DNA of 64,000 nucleotides from Pyrenochaeta sp. MPI-SDFR-AT-0127 (taxonomy: Eukaryota; Ascomycota; Dothideomycetes; Pleosporales; Cucurbitariaceae). Positions 47,379 through 58,783 of this stretch are shown here, in pieces; position 1 is the stretch's first letter, and each line of letters begins with the position of its first letter. The stretch covers positions 248,001 through 312,000 of the forward strand of contig JAGTJM010000024.1 in the NCBI GenBank assembly GCA_020747015.1. Direction: 5' to 3'. Under the pieces are notes generated by a model. That model was not told the DNA's origin. It did no database searches and worked only from the letters and a program-made list of their open reading frames with translations. The translations under genes and the position numbers were made by a program.

Positions 47379-47936
47379 AGCGACCAAACAAGTGACAGCG
47401 TCAGGAGAGGGGGGAGAGAGGCAGTTGAAGGTTGGCGAGGCGGAAGAGACGTCGGAGTTAAGCTGTGGTGATTGGCACGGAGCCCGGCCGCGGGGTGGGG
47501 CAGCGTTATGAGCGCGCCGGGGCGTGGAATCTTCGAGACGCGCACGAGGATGCTGATGTGAGCAGCACGGGTACGTCGGGAGCAAAGCAGGTCAAGATTG
47601 TTAGCAGTACCAGCCGTAGTATCAGGCTGCATATTGTTGGAGTATCGCCATAGCCGGCCACGTCTTGATCGGCGTTTGCTTCCCCAAGTGCATGGCCCCG
47701 CGTCACAATTACTTGTCAGCGGGGTCGGTCAGCTGTCGCGTGAGGAACATGGAAGATTCATAATGTACATTATACATCTATGAACGGATGATAAGCTCTC
47801 AAGATAGAGGCCATGAAAGGGTATACAACCAGAACGCCAATGTGAACCTTGATAATTATACACGTCCAATCCCAATTCTCACATACGCATTCCTCACAGC
47901 CCTGGAAATGCACTTCTTCGTAGGCCGACCGTGGTG
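47379..47936. other. Intergenic
   Basis: 558 bp between two minus-strand genes. It should hold the U-box gene promoter. No motif recognised. Confidence 0.4.
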
Positions 47937-48542
47937 CTACATAGCATTGCTCCGTCTGATCTCGCCTGCCTCACGCAGACCATTTCCGTCTTCGCCCATT
48001 GAATCCCGTCTTTCTTCTTTATACAGGTTGGGGTAACTCCTCTGTCTCCTGATGTCCGTTCCCTGGTCTGTCCCATCCATTCTAGGTCGACTAGGCGGCG
48101 CACTTCGTTTCCTGAAACGGTCGCGCTCATCATCTTCCTCAAAGACATCCTCGTAAGCATTCTCGCCTTCGAGTATCGGACTCCGCGTTCTGCGCCTACT
48201 TCCACTGCGGTTTCGCGCTCGCCCTCGGAAGGTGTGGTCGGGCTCTGCATCGCTACGCCGTCTAGTCTTTTTCTGCGCCGTAGTCGGTGGAGATACAGAT
48301 GATGTAGGGGAAGAGGGGCGATGGTGTTTTCGGTGATGTTGTTGATATCGAGACCCGCTCTTGCGGTCGTGGCCGCGTGAGGGCGAGGATGCGCGGCGGG
48401 GAGAGTGTGAAGTCAGTCTTCGTCTCTTTAAGCGCCCCCGTTCCTCTGCGTCTGCGTCCATTTCTGGCTCGATGACAATGGGAATCGTATGCTCCAAGGC
48501 GGCACTATGCGCAGGAGCGGCCACACCCGGTGTCTCCGACAT
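47937..48542 (-). CDS. RS-rich orphan nuclear-type protein
   Basis: Single exon, 201 aa from the ATG at 48542. I do not recognise the family. The sequence is almost entirely disordered and basic: RGRLKRRRLTSHSPRRASS, an HHRKHH run, then SGSRRRTRSPIL, an acidic EDVFEEDDERD, and a final basic part. Arg-Ser pairs flanked by basic residues resemble RS domains of splicing-linked nuclear proteins, and KRRR-type stretches could direct nuclear import. The frame remains open upstream to about 48911 without a clear start. The ATG at 48542 was chosen because coding-like composition begins there. It may lack further exons. Confidence 0.6.
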   Translation of the reverse strand: MSETPGVAAPAHSAALEHTIPIVIEPEMDADAEERGRLKRRRLTSHSPRRASSPSRGHDRKSGSRYQQHHRKHHRPSSPTSSVSPPTTAQKKTRRRSDAEPDHTFRGRARNRSGSRRRTRSPILEGENAYEDVFEEDDERDRFRKRSAPPSRPRMDGTDQGTDIRRQRSYPNLYKEERRDSMGEDGNGLREAGEIRRSNAM

Positions 48543-49374
48543 GGTACAAGTTGCGCTCGTTTGCGATTCCGTGTCAAAAAGGTCTGGACAGCTGCAATTC
48601 AGCTGTAGAGACCGAGACCGTGAAGGACTGCAGCATGCGGTTTTGAAGGCATGGGTTGCACGGTGGGTGAGGGGTGCATTAGTGTGGAGCGTGACGGCCC
48701 GTTTGGAATTGCCATGGTGGAACTGGCCTGCATGTGAGCAAATGTTCCATGGATGACACTCGTGGTCATAGGTTGGCACCACGCCCCGTCGCTCCTCTAG
48801 CCCAGCCGGGAAAGGCCAGCGACTCTCACTGAGACTACGTGCGTACGCATCACGAAACCTACTTGCTGAGTGTCTCATGAAAGGTTTATTTGTAGAACAG
48901 TATTTGAACACTGTTCCCCGTTATGTAAGCTGTCGTATTATCCTACAATGTGGCTCGACACCGCACAGTCACTCACTCACTCCTCACCCCCACTCTCAGC
49001 TGATTACTCCCAGTGAAACATTATACAGCGCTGCATTCTTCACTCCTATTCGTCCTGGACATAGAAGCCTGCTAGTAAGGACGCTTAGAACATACGATCC
49101 CCAATGTCCAAGATGTGGCACTGTGAATACCGAATCCGATCTAACCTCGAGCATCTCAGTGAGAAAACACCCTGCGAGCTTCTCTAAGCCAGATTCCTGT
49201 GCATTGGAACTCCTCTGCCGGACAAAGTCTCCAGATTGATCAAACCCTGTCCGGCTATGCAAGCATCAGGACTTGATCCCTGGTTGCTGGATCTGCCTCC
49301 TGCGCAACTCATGCCTTCTGATCACAAGAGCGTCAGGCTACAGTAATCGAAGTACTCCAGAGGACAATGATACT
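48543..49374. other. Intergenic
   Basis: 832 bp. No supported gene. A short TCAC repeat occurs near 48968-48980. It holds the promoter of the RS-rich gene and the 3' end of the next gene. Confidence 0.4.
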
Positions 49375-50300
49375 TCAATCTACCGCTCGCGACCTATTAT
49401 GCGCAGTGTCGATGTTGTGCCCAGGTAATTCGACTGCGCTGTCTTGACCAATCTCCACAGGGGGACTCTCTCCGTACATTTCGGCGGGCGAACTTCCAAC
49501 CGTATGCGCAGTGCTCTGCTCTTTCCCTAGACCATCATAGCCTAGTGCGTCGTTTGCATACTTTGCTTCTGTCCGCTTCCTTTTCCACAATTTCATTCCC
49601 AAAAAGACAACAACCCCCAGGAGTATAACCACCACTGCCACGCCAACACCTATTCCAGCCCGCGCTCCAGTGCTAAGTCCTCCTCTCTCAGGAGAAGCTG
49701 AAGAGGATGTGCTCGCAGTCGGAGAAGGAACGCCGCTATTCGATGTTGTCGATTGTACAGCACTGGATGCGCTTGTCGACACGGCAATAGAGGAGGATGC
49801 CGATCTTGAGCCCGAAGGTACAGCTTGTCCAACAGTCGCCGCCAGTGTGAATAAGCTCGAGGAAATATTGCAGCAACTCTTTTCACCACAACACCAGCTG
49901 TTATCTCCACATTTGTGGACCATTGCATTCTCGGTCTGCCACTGTTCATTCGCATACTTCGTCAGCAATCTCATTTCCCTGGCTGTCATTGCAAGGCTCA
50001 TACCATGGCAAAATTGCAAACACTCCCCAAACAAAACTCGCTCTGCCATGTGGGATCTGTACAGCCCTGCCTCCACCACAATTTTGCTCCTGCATTTGTA
50101 CCATCGTATGCCTCGAAATTCTGGCACAGACCGTTCGATTCGCAAACATCGTTTGTGACATGAGTATTCCCCGCGCCTTGATGGTTCAAGCCGCAACACA
50201 CCGAGTCGCGCGAGGTATCGCTATTACATGGCTGGTAAGCGGCTTCCGTGATAAGGGTCCCGTTGCGGGAGTAGCAATTGCGAGACACTACGGAAGCCAT
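49375..50300 (-). CDS. Cys-rich single-span membrane protein
   Basis: Exons 50300-50004 and 49941-49375 encode 287 aa. The extracellular part has many paired cysteines (DSVCCGLNHQG, CTDPTWQSEFC, CGDNSWCCG, SCCN). A Ser/Thr-rich stalk follows, then one membrane span (GIGVGVAVVVILLGVVVFLG), a basic stop-transfer KLWKRKR and a cytosolic tail. This is the layout of fungal Mid2/WSC-like surface proteins, though no named domain is certain. The intron (62 nt) was inferred from GTATGA, a GCTGAC branch site and a CAG acceptor. It joins the two frames in phase 0. No signal peptide follows the ATG. A TTCTCCTAG acceptor directly before it suggests an upstream exon. Confidence 0.7.
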
Positions 50301-51364
50301 TCTAGGAGAACAAAAAATGTCAAATATTAAGAATCACAGAGTGTGATCAGACGAAGAAGAAAAGAGCGCCAGAGAAAGAGCGTTGTTTCGCGTCGCATCC
50401 CAACTCTCTTGCTTTTGATCACCGGCCGGCGGTTAACTGGCTGTGCCGCACGCGTGCAGCAACATTGATGTCGCAGCTTTAATGCAGGAACACGATAGCA
50501 CATCACACCCAATCACACAACTTTGGACCCCACAGTCTGTGCCACATACTATCATCCTATCACAGGGTTGTCTTAAATGACAGTCAGCGTCGTCGGTTGC
50601 AATTAGATTAACAAGAGTGAAGGCCTAAACCTTGCTGAACCGTGTCGAGACACCTCGTTTAGTGTCGATCATGAGATTACACAAAAACCATGGACTTCAC
50701 GATGGAATATAATATCGAGCAACCATCAAATGGTTGTTATCTAATCCATGACGGTTATTTATACTAGGGATTCATTCAACAAAGGTTTTCATCTCACTGG
50801 TGGTTGAAGGAAGTTTAGGGCAACACCATGAAATTCCCTGTCTGAGTTTATTCGATGTTTCACTCACTTTCGCTATTTGATACCACAGATATGTAGCTTT
50901 TGCCTTTTCATGCATACAGTAGGGTCTAGGTAAATATTAGCCGCTCATCACAACAAGTACACATAGTGCTGACATATTGCTAGTACCACAATGACCTTGC
51001 TGTACTTTGACCTATGGATTGCGGAGTCAATCCACAAAATAGAAAGGCAATCGTAGAGTCTTCGTGGATTACTTCGGAACGTACACATCGATGATACTGT
51101 GAGCGACCTAATAGCTTCATTTAGCTATACACACATTTTATGACGGTTGCCATATCATTGACTGACAGTTACGAATCTTGAAATTATGACGAGACAGGAA
51201 AGATGATGCAAAACTAGTAAAGCTAGAGGCTTCCAAGATCGTCTTGTACACAGGACTCTGGGTTGATCATTGGCAACTTGTATGCAAATATACAAATGTC
51301 ATATGACAAGAGCGTGGCCCTAGTGATTGATGTAGGCTTACACCTACGAAATTTATCCAGTCTT
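50301..51364. other. 1.06 kb intergenic
   Basis: No supported gene. Contains a perfect 7-bp inverted repeat with a 3-nt loop (CAACCAT-CAA-ATGGTTG, 50720-50736). It may hide the first exon of the Cys-rich membrane protein. Confidence 0.4.
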
Positions 51365-52817
51365 TCAAGCACCCGCACCATGATACGCCAAAACATTTGC
51401 CGTATTGGGTCTGTTCGTCTTAATCTCGCCCTTGCGCGCCAACTCCAGGATCCTCTGTGTTGCCTTGGCCGGTGTGTTTAGATCTTCTTTCCCCTGCAGA
51501 TACGCGGCCAATCCAGCAACATGGGGGCTGGCCATAGAAGTACCCGAGACCGTCGCAACGCGACCCTCCGTATTCCATAGTGATGGGATATCCACGCCTG
51601 GTGCAAAGATATCGACCAAAGGCCCAAAATTACTCCACTCGGCAGCATTCTTCTGCCAGTCGACGGCTCCAACCGTAATCGCTGTAGGTTCCGAGGCAGG
51701 GGATTTGCCTGAGGCTACTTTCCCGTCATTGGCGGCGCCAACTATAGAGAGGACGCCGGATGCGTATGCAGCTGCAAAACCCTGGTTCAGAGCTTGGGAG
51801 AATGGAAGAGCCAGGCTGACGTTGATGACAGACTTTGCTGCGCGGCCTGGGGTGCCAGTAGCATTCTTCACGGCCCACTCGATGCCCTCGAGAACTTTGC
51901 CTCCAGTGGCATAACCCTAGAATTGAATATCTACTTAGTTTCGCGAACAAATAGCAGCAAGGAGAAAACAAAGTTTCTCAGAGGTCTACTTACCACTCCT
52001 CTGGCGACCTTGACATCATAAATCGTAGCCTTTTTAGCGACACCGAATGTTTTCGAACCAATGATTCCAGCAACATGTGTGCCGTGGCCGAAAAAGTCGA
52101 TGAACTCTTCCTCTACCCAAGGCGTGAAGCCTTTGATAGCACGACCCTCGAATTCAGTGTTGTTGGTTGTAACACCTTAAAGTGCTGTTAGTCACTGCCA
52201 TACATGTCGCAGGACAAAGAGGTCACCTACCTGTGTCAAACACATAGACAAAGGTACCAGCTCCAGCTGTCGAATCATAGGTATATTTCTGACCCAATGT
52301 GTTACCATTTGGCAAAGAAGGAACAGACAAGCTAGCGATGCCCCATGGTGCGTCGTTTTGGGTCACAATCGCCCGTGTTTGCCTATTCTGTTAGTTTTGT
52401 CTAATCTTTTGCCATTAGTGCCATAAGACCAACTCACTTCTCATGCACCAAGCGTTTGTCATAGGCTTCTCGAGTCTCAACGGCGCTGTTCTGAAGCGTA
52501 ACAGCGAGGAACTCTTCATCCTCTTCCACAAACGCGACATTTGGGTTCTCCTTGACCTGAGCAATCGTATCCTGGTCGAACTCGCCGGTGTAGGCATGAA
52601 AGGTGCCGATCTCGAGAGTTTTCTCCACGCCCGCAGTGTCACGCCGAGATAGGCTCCTAGCGTGGATATCGGACACCCATTGGATGTGGCTTTCCACGTC
52701 GAGGTTGTCTTTCAGTCCGACGATGTATTTCTTCGCTCCGACGTTGCTTTCCTGCACTGGAGCAGCGAGAATGGGAAGGATGGCGGTAAAGAGCGCGAGC
52801 ATTCGTGAACCGGCCAT
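51365..52817 (-). CDS. Secreted subtilisin-like serine protease (S8)
   Basis: Exons 52817-52438, 52382-52231, 52175-51994 and 51916-51365 encode 421 aa, the size of fungal alkaline proteases (oryzin type). A signal peptide (MLALFTAILPILAAP) is followed by an I9 propeptide (KYIVGLKDN to VAFVEEDEEF), which would be removed on activation. The catalytic triad is complete: Asp176 (FVYVFDTG), His208 (FFGHGTHVAG) and Ser365 (SGTSMASPH). The oxyanion-hole region (AAND) is present. It degrades extracellular protein. The upstream GTG-initiated extension is ignored because an ATG with good context (AAGATGG) follows. TATAAAG lies about 115 bp upstream. Confidence 0.94.
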
Positions 52818-53623
52818 CTTGGACACCGTCGGAATTGATATCGAAGCGAGCGACTTGAATTAGATACAGGTAAGTGGGACCAAGCGAGTGAGGAAGCTCA
52901 ACGTCTTGAACGCCTTCATTGTCACTCTCATCACTTTATACCAAGGTTTGCTAGAGCGATCGGCACAGAATCCGAGATGCGGATAACCGGAGCTTGCGCA
53001 TAATAAGGCAGCTATTCCGCTATCAAAGCAGAATAAGGATACTCGGAAGCACGCCAGTACTCAATTCTAGCATTGTTCTCGGATGGAGATATTGCGTTGT
53101 CTTGCACCACCGCAAGGTTTACTCTCCGAGCTTCCCGTTTCGGCCATCCAATACCTAGGACGTATTCTTGGCATACTTTAACCGTAGATTCGTGTTGCTT
53201 CATGGAGAAGGTCTGTAAATCTTGGCTCAGATCCGGTGTGTTCTGTAGCTCATTAGTACTTTAGTATATGCTGCGAGGTGATCTTATTGCACGAGATGCA
53301 CTTGGACGATATGCAAAGTACAGTCTTAGTTGAAAAGGATAATTGTCTTAGCTTTTAGTTATCTGTATCTTGGTAGGCCGAATAAGCACTACTCTAGTGT
53401 GAAATTAGCAACATACCGTTGCTAGTAGACGTCGGTCATGGAGTGATGAGAAAAGGAGCAAAAAAACACATGTACACCGTGGAGCCTCGCTATGCAGAAT
53501 ACCACCGAAATAAAAACAAAATGAGGCTTGAGGTAAAGACTCCTACCAGCGCCGAACCGAATTATCAATCTGGTATCAAGTCGTGCAGCGCAACAGCAAT
53601 TCGACATGGCTTTCCGTCAACAT
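52818..53623. other. Protease promoter / bestrophin 3' end
   Basis: 806 bp. TATAAAG (minus strand) near 52935-52941 is a possible TATA box for the protease. No gene supported. Confidence 0.45.
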
Positions 53624-55154
53624 TTACGAGTCTTGCTGCAATGGAGCGTGGTTTTTCTCGTCCGCCTCACTCTGCCTCGGCGCCGCGAAGCTCTTCCTCA
53701 CGGTCATGTCGGCCTTGGTCTTCGTCATGAGCGCATCGCGGATATCCTGCTTACTGCGCCCTGCCCAGCTCTCATAGTTCTTATGGCTCAAGGGCCAGAT
53801 CGGCTTGTTTCCATCCCTGCGCATGAACTCGCTCGTGGTTGGTGCAGGCTGAGATGTGATTGTGTCAATGTCCATTTCTAGTTCTTCGCAGTAGGCCTCC
53901 AGAGGAAGATCGTTGACGTCGTTGCCGAAGGGATTCTCGATTTCGCGACCGATGGCTGCGAGACCAATGATGATGTATGCGGCGAAAATGCATCCGGGAA
54001 TGGTGATCCAGCGGAGGTCATCCCAGAGCTGGAATGGCAGCATCATGACGTAGACCCAGGTAATTTGCGAGATGGCGATGCTGTAGGCGATTGGGAGTGG
54101 GGTCTGGAGAACACGGTCCATGCCGGTGAGGGCTTCGTTGAGCTGGACGATACCGGTGACTATGTACATGTTAGTCTACAGTAGGAGTGTAGGTATGCGG
54201 GAGACCTACTAGCTTGATTCTGGTAGAGACCAATCTTGAGTGTCTCATTTTCGATGATGCTGTGAACGTAGCACGAAAGATGGTTCAGAATCTCAAGAGA
54301 AAGATTACCGAGCGGCTTCTTGGAGCGCTTGATCCTCTTGCGAGGGTTTGACTCGGCGAAAGTAACACCAAGGTACTCGCCAACAGCCTTGACCTTGCCC
54401 TTCTCCAATGGCTTTGGGATATCAACTTCTGCAGCTTTGGCAAAAGTATCCAGGAAATCGACGCGCTCACGGAGATCGGGATAGTCGATACCCGGCTCGA
54501 AGCGAAGCCTGTGCTTAACAGAGCAAGCAAATGCGTTCAACAGATTCAGAGCAGACAGCTTGTTCAGCAAATCCTCCTTGCCCAAATCACCCTCGCGTTC
54601 CGCAGTGTGGAGCCAGATCGTCCTCGAGAGATTTTGGCTTACGAAGATCAGCTGACTCCAGTACTTCCTGCCCTCGGTGTACCGCTCGTACGCGGTGCTC
54701 GTGCGGAAAGAGATGGCCAGACCGACAACGAAACCGAGGACGGTAAGCAGCAAAGTACTGACTGCGAGTGGGTACACAAATTCCGAGATACAGGTGATGG
54801 CGGTGGACCAGATCGTTACAACACCAAGAGGAAGAATCATCTTTGGGAAAACAGAGCCGTGCATGCGCATAAAGAAAGGCCATTTGGAGTGCTTGGACAT
54901 ATCACGGGGACCGACCTGGTACTGTTAGCAAAATTCTAGACATTGGACGTTAACATGTGGCGTACAAAGTAGTCCTCAGCATCCAAGCTGCCATTGGTCT
55001 GCCTCCGCGACGGCGGCTGGTAGGTGACGGTACGGTGTCGCCATGAGCGCGGGGAGATGGGGCCTTCCTCATCCTTGTTGGTGCCGCTTGTTGATGGAAT
55101 CTCGATTTCACTTGGTCGAAGCGTCTTATTCGTGGACGTAGTAGACTTCGCCAT
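53624..55154 (-). CDS. Bestrophin-family (UPF0187) anion channel-like protein
   Basis: Exons 55154-54966, 54915-54210 and 54159-53624 encode 476 aa. The N-terminal exon is polar and ends in AEDYF, which continues across a 50 nt intron into VGPRDMSKHSKWP. Hydrophobic segments include MILPLGVVTIWSTAI and LLLTVLGFVVGLAISFRT, followed by TAYERYTEGRKYW, the family hallmark. Two more spans appear in exon 3 (ITWVYVMMLPFQLWDDLRW and FAAYIIIGLAAIG), then ENPFGNDVNDLPLE, which matches the conserved bestrophin C-terminal motif. Fungal members are putative chloride or organic-anion channels of the plasma or vacuolar membrane. Selectivity cannot be read from sequence. Confidence 0.9.
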
Positions 55155-56879
55155 GATTGAGATGAGTTTTTGATTTTGAAGATGTCAGAGAGTCGGTAAA
55201 AACTGCCCAGCAGTCGAGATATTGAGCTTTGATGGTTCCCCAACTGAATAGGGTAACAAAATGAAACAAGAAAGATTGGGGACAGATACAGGATTAGAGA
55301 GAGAGAGAGAGGATTGGAAAGAGCAAAGAAAGAAGGTCGGCAAAAAACTGGAGCAAGATCGAAAGAACAGACCTTCAAACTCAGGGAGGATCACCAGTCA
55401 GTCTTAAATATAAAACACACACGTGTACCCTTCCGCACTGTTCTGCACAAAATTCCTCGTCTCACCAAGACTTGCCAGGGAAAAGCCCGTAAACGCCCAT
55501 CCCGCCCACGGGGACTGGCTCCCGTTCGGCGTCAGACGTGCAAATTCGGGACATGTTGGTATGCAGGGGCCATTGTGCGTACACACCGTTTAGTCCATCC
55601 CCTCCTGCCCCTGAGAGAGGCATCGGGGTCCAGCCAATTGTGGAGTGGAGTACGTCAGGTACTGTAGCGAATGACGGCAGGGGCGCGACCTGAAGCAGCA
55701 AGGGGCATGACGCGGAGCCCTGTTTCATGAAACGTACATTGGCCATGCCAAGGCCGTTGAATGCACGCCGTGAAATGTGTTGTATGGGTTGTAGTCAGCA
55801 TTGCCCCACCCATGTGAATTTTATTCGCCCCCCAGATTGTGCCCACTGTCCTCATCAGTCGCCTGTCTGCAACATGTTATCGATTGGGAACATTCTATCT
55901 TTGAGCATGGCCACAGCTTAGGGCTGGCCGTTGAGGGGGAAAATTCCAACACCCATAAGCAAGGTAGGAAGTCTGATCGGCAAGACTTGTCATGTTGAGC
56001 CTCAGGAATGTGCGGTTGAGTTTTGACGGATGAAAATCGCGAGGTCGAGACAAAATCGGATTGACGTTGGGCAGGGCGTGCGGCGACTTGTGCGTGCCGA
56101 GCCGCGCCTATTGGGATTACCCCTGGCCTAACCCAGCGAATGGGGAGTTCCCCGGCGATGGTATTCTTCAGATGCCTCGTCAGTGGCAAATTCAACATCT
56201 CAACGCAGATCGGGAAGCTGCCCGGGACTGCAAACTTTGAAGATGACATTTCTGCCCTAGAGGACGCCATGGCTGTCTCACGAGAGCACAAGTATAAAGC
56301 CCTAGGGGATGTATAAAGTAGGTAAGACGACGCTTGCTGCAAGGTCAGGGTTAATAATCTGCCCTTTTGCAATATCGAGCGAGCCCATACGATCTCGTGG
56401 CGTTCTTACGAGAGCCCACGTCCGCAGCCCTACAATGATAGTTGGGGGCCAAAGAGGCTGATAGGACAATTGTGATCAACGCTGCTAAATTGCGCAAGGC
56501 AGTTTCCAGGCAGAAAATCATAGGAGTGAAAAGTAAGAGAACGACAAAGTGCATGATAAAGAATGATTAAACTTGCGTCTTTCTAGTGTCTTGCCAGCAA
56601 ATGAAAATTAAGCCTTGGGGCCAGATACAAGGAGTCAGTCAAATTGGCTGCTGATTGAATCGACGATGACTTCCTGGCCACAAATCCAACTTCATAACCT
56701 CATAAAAATCATATTCCCTTCACATACGACCATAGGATCTTGTGAACAGCGCTTCCCGTTCGCTCAGCGGTACTTAAGCAGGATACCGGCGGATTAGTAG
56801 TCAGGTGGGTGACCACTGGCGAATCCCCGCTGTTGTATGTTTTTTTTGGCTTCTGTATCTGCATGCCGTCGTGCATCGT
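55155..56879. other. 1.7 kb intergenic
   Basis: No supported gene. A (GA)n run lies at about 55294-55311 near the bestrophin start. A 183-codon minus-strand frame (55821-56372) shows no domain and is not called. Confidence 0.4.
55294..55311. repeat. GA microsatellite
   Basis: About nine GA units in the presumed promoter or leader of the bestrophin-family gene (CT on its coding strand). Confidence 0.7.
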
Positions 56880-57845
56880 CTACCTCATCCTCATAGCAAT
56901 CCTTCGTGCCTCAGCTTGCCCTCTTTCTAATTCCACGCGGAGCTCCCTAACTCTGAACGTCACGCCATCCACACAAACACGTACTCTCTTGATTCTTTGT
57001 AGTAAGTTTTTATAATAGCGTGCCTTGAATTCATCACCAGACCACAGCTTGTTCCACACATCTACGAGCTCCCTGGACACATTCTCAGGGTGGGTCATAT
57101 TAGGTTTTTCAACTTCAAGCATAGTGTTGTTCGGCGCGACCAGGTAGTGCGTTGTAGTTTTGGGGACAGGTGTAGATGGAGAGACGACGTTGAGGACGAC
57201 TTCGTCAATGGTGACATCGTTCTGGCAATCACGCGTGGGTATGATGTCTGGATCATGCTCAAAGACATGTTTCAGCGCTGCGCAGATTGCCCATGACGTT
57301 CGATCACGTGGACTTTCAAACACCCTTCTGTTTGACAAGGCATCCCCAAGTAGGCGGATATCGATCCACAGCTGGTCGATGACGGTTGAAGCGTTGCGTT
57401 GCGTCAGGCCTCGGTTGCTTAGCGCGATGTGAGGCGTGGTTAGATATACAGCCCAGCTTGGTACGATGCTTCTCTTCTGTTCATGCGGACTCGGCCCCGT
57501 CTTTACAAGTGGAATGGACAGCCATGTGAAGTAGTGCATTTCGTCTTTGACAATGCAGTCCATTCTTGCCGCCAGTAGACCTTTTCGTCGTGCGCTGTCA
57601 ATGGTCTGCATCATCTCCCCAAAGACTTGCTTATTACACGCGAGGAAATTTGCACATGTGCTCGGCGCTCTCTTGGAAGAAAAGGCACATCCATGGTCTC
57701 CAAGCCCGCTCTTGGGCTCCCAGGGACGATTCCAGCCAGATGCTGATACTGTGTCTGAAATGGTAGGCGTTGGTCTTTGGCCAATGAGCACCTCCAAGTA
57801 TATCATGTCGCGCAGTTCGCGGGGGAGTTCGAGTAGCTGTGGCAT
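56880..57845 (-). CDS. 2EXR/F-box-like fungal protein
   Basis: Single exon, 321 aa. The N-terminus LLELPRELRDMIYLEVL is the typical opening of the fungal 2EXR/F-box-like family, in which a short helical motif is followed by a variable body. The remainder has no catalytic motif. It contains ANFLACNKQVFGEM, also typical of the family (a conserved stretch about L-x-C-x-x-I/V), and a basic C-terminus ending RRIAMRMR. The role is unknown; some relatives may be substrate adaptors of SCF ligases, which is only inference. No intron is needed. Confidence 0.7.
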   Translation of the reverse strand: MPQLLELPRELRDMIYLEVLIGQRPTPTISDTVSASGWNRPWEPKSGLGDHGCAFSSKRAPSTCANFLACNKQVFGEMMQTIDSARRKGLLAARMDCIVKDEMHYFTWLSIPLVKTGPSPHEQKRSIVPSWAVYLTTPHIALSNRGLTQRNASTVIDQLWIDIRLLGDALSNRRVFESPRDRTSWAICAALKHVFEHDPDIIPTRDCQNDVTIDEVVLNVVSPSTPVPKTTTHYLVAPNNTMLEVEKPNMTHPENVSRELVDVWNKLWSGDEFKARYYKNLLQRIKRVRVCVDGVTFRVRELRVELERGQAEARRIAMRMR

Positions 57846-58783
57846 CTTGATCTCGAAACGTGATCTGTCGACTTTAGTAGGATCGGACTAGTCGTTGGAG
57901 TACAAGGTCCAAAAAGTCCCCTTCTCGGGTAAACAAACGTCGCAATCAAACTCCTCAGGCGTCCAGGATCTTTTTTACCCGGAAATATACGGATATGCAA
58001 GTACAGCACCTGCGTTTCTTTTTCTGTCTCTTGTGGTCGTAATGCCGCGTGCCTCAGGCGTTCGTGTTTCAAGTGTGCAGCCGTGTTCGAGATGAGTTTC
58101 GTCAACCTCGGGTAGGAACTTTACGCTTCGCCTTTATACACAATCACGATAACCGAACTGCGAAGAATTGATAAAGAGGAGTGGATGAAGGTAGAAGAAG
58201 GGAAGGGCAATTCCAAAAGCAAGAACCAACACAATGGCCTGAGCATATAGTTGCGAGATCGGACGATCATAAGCATGGCTTGAGTGTCGTTAGGCTTGGC
58301 ATGTCTATCCGGAAACACCTCGGATCCGACGTCGCATCGCATCGCGCGCCTACCTTTCCTATCGTCGGAGCGGAGTTAAGCGTCATATTAATGATGAGAA
58401 CTAACGTTATGGCACCGCACAGTGACATTTTCAGGCTTGGGATGCTAAGATAACACTTCTCCATCCGGATGCCATCAGAAAGTGGTAATGCGCGGATGTT
58501 GACGGGGACTGAACACACTCACAATGCACTGGTTAAGTTGAAAAGTTTCAATTGACGGCATAGGAGATGTTTTGGCGCAGAACCACAAAACTCCCGCTCG
58601 CACTATGTACATACAAGCCATCGGACAAATATCACGTTAACACTGCGGAACAGTGACAGAGGTGACTTGGGTCAGAGAGAGTGATTCGAAGCGAAGCGTC
58701 TATCCCTGACAATGAGAATAGGGAATATCACGTTAACCTGCTATGGCCAGCAGGACAGCGGTGACTAGGTAAGGTGACAGAGT
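57846..58783. other. Intergenic
   Basis: 938 bp between two minus-strand genes. No supported gene or RNA. It should hold the 2EXR-like gene promoter. Confidence 0.4.

Noticed and set aside
50720..50736. 7-bp inverted repeat as possible terminator or transposon end
   Set aside because: Short, single, without target-site duplication or neighbouring transposase; such hairpins are expected by chance.
55821..56372. 183-codon minus-strand frame
   Set aside because: Composition is not protein-like over its length and it lies in the promoter region of another gene.
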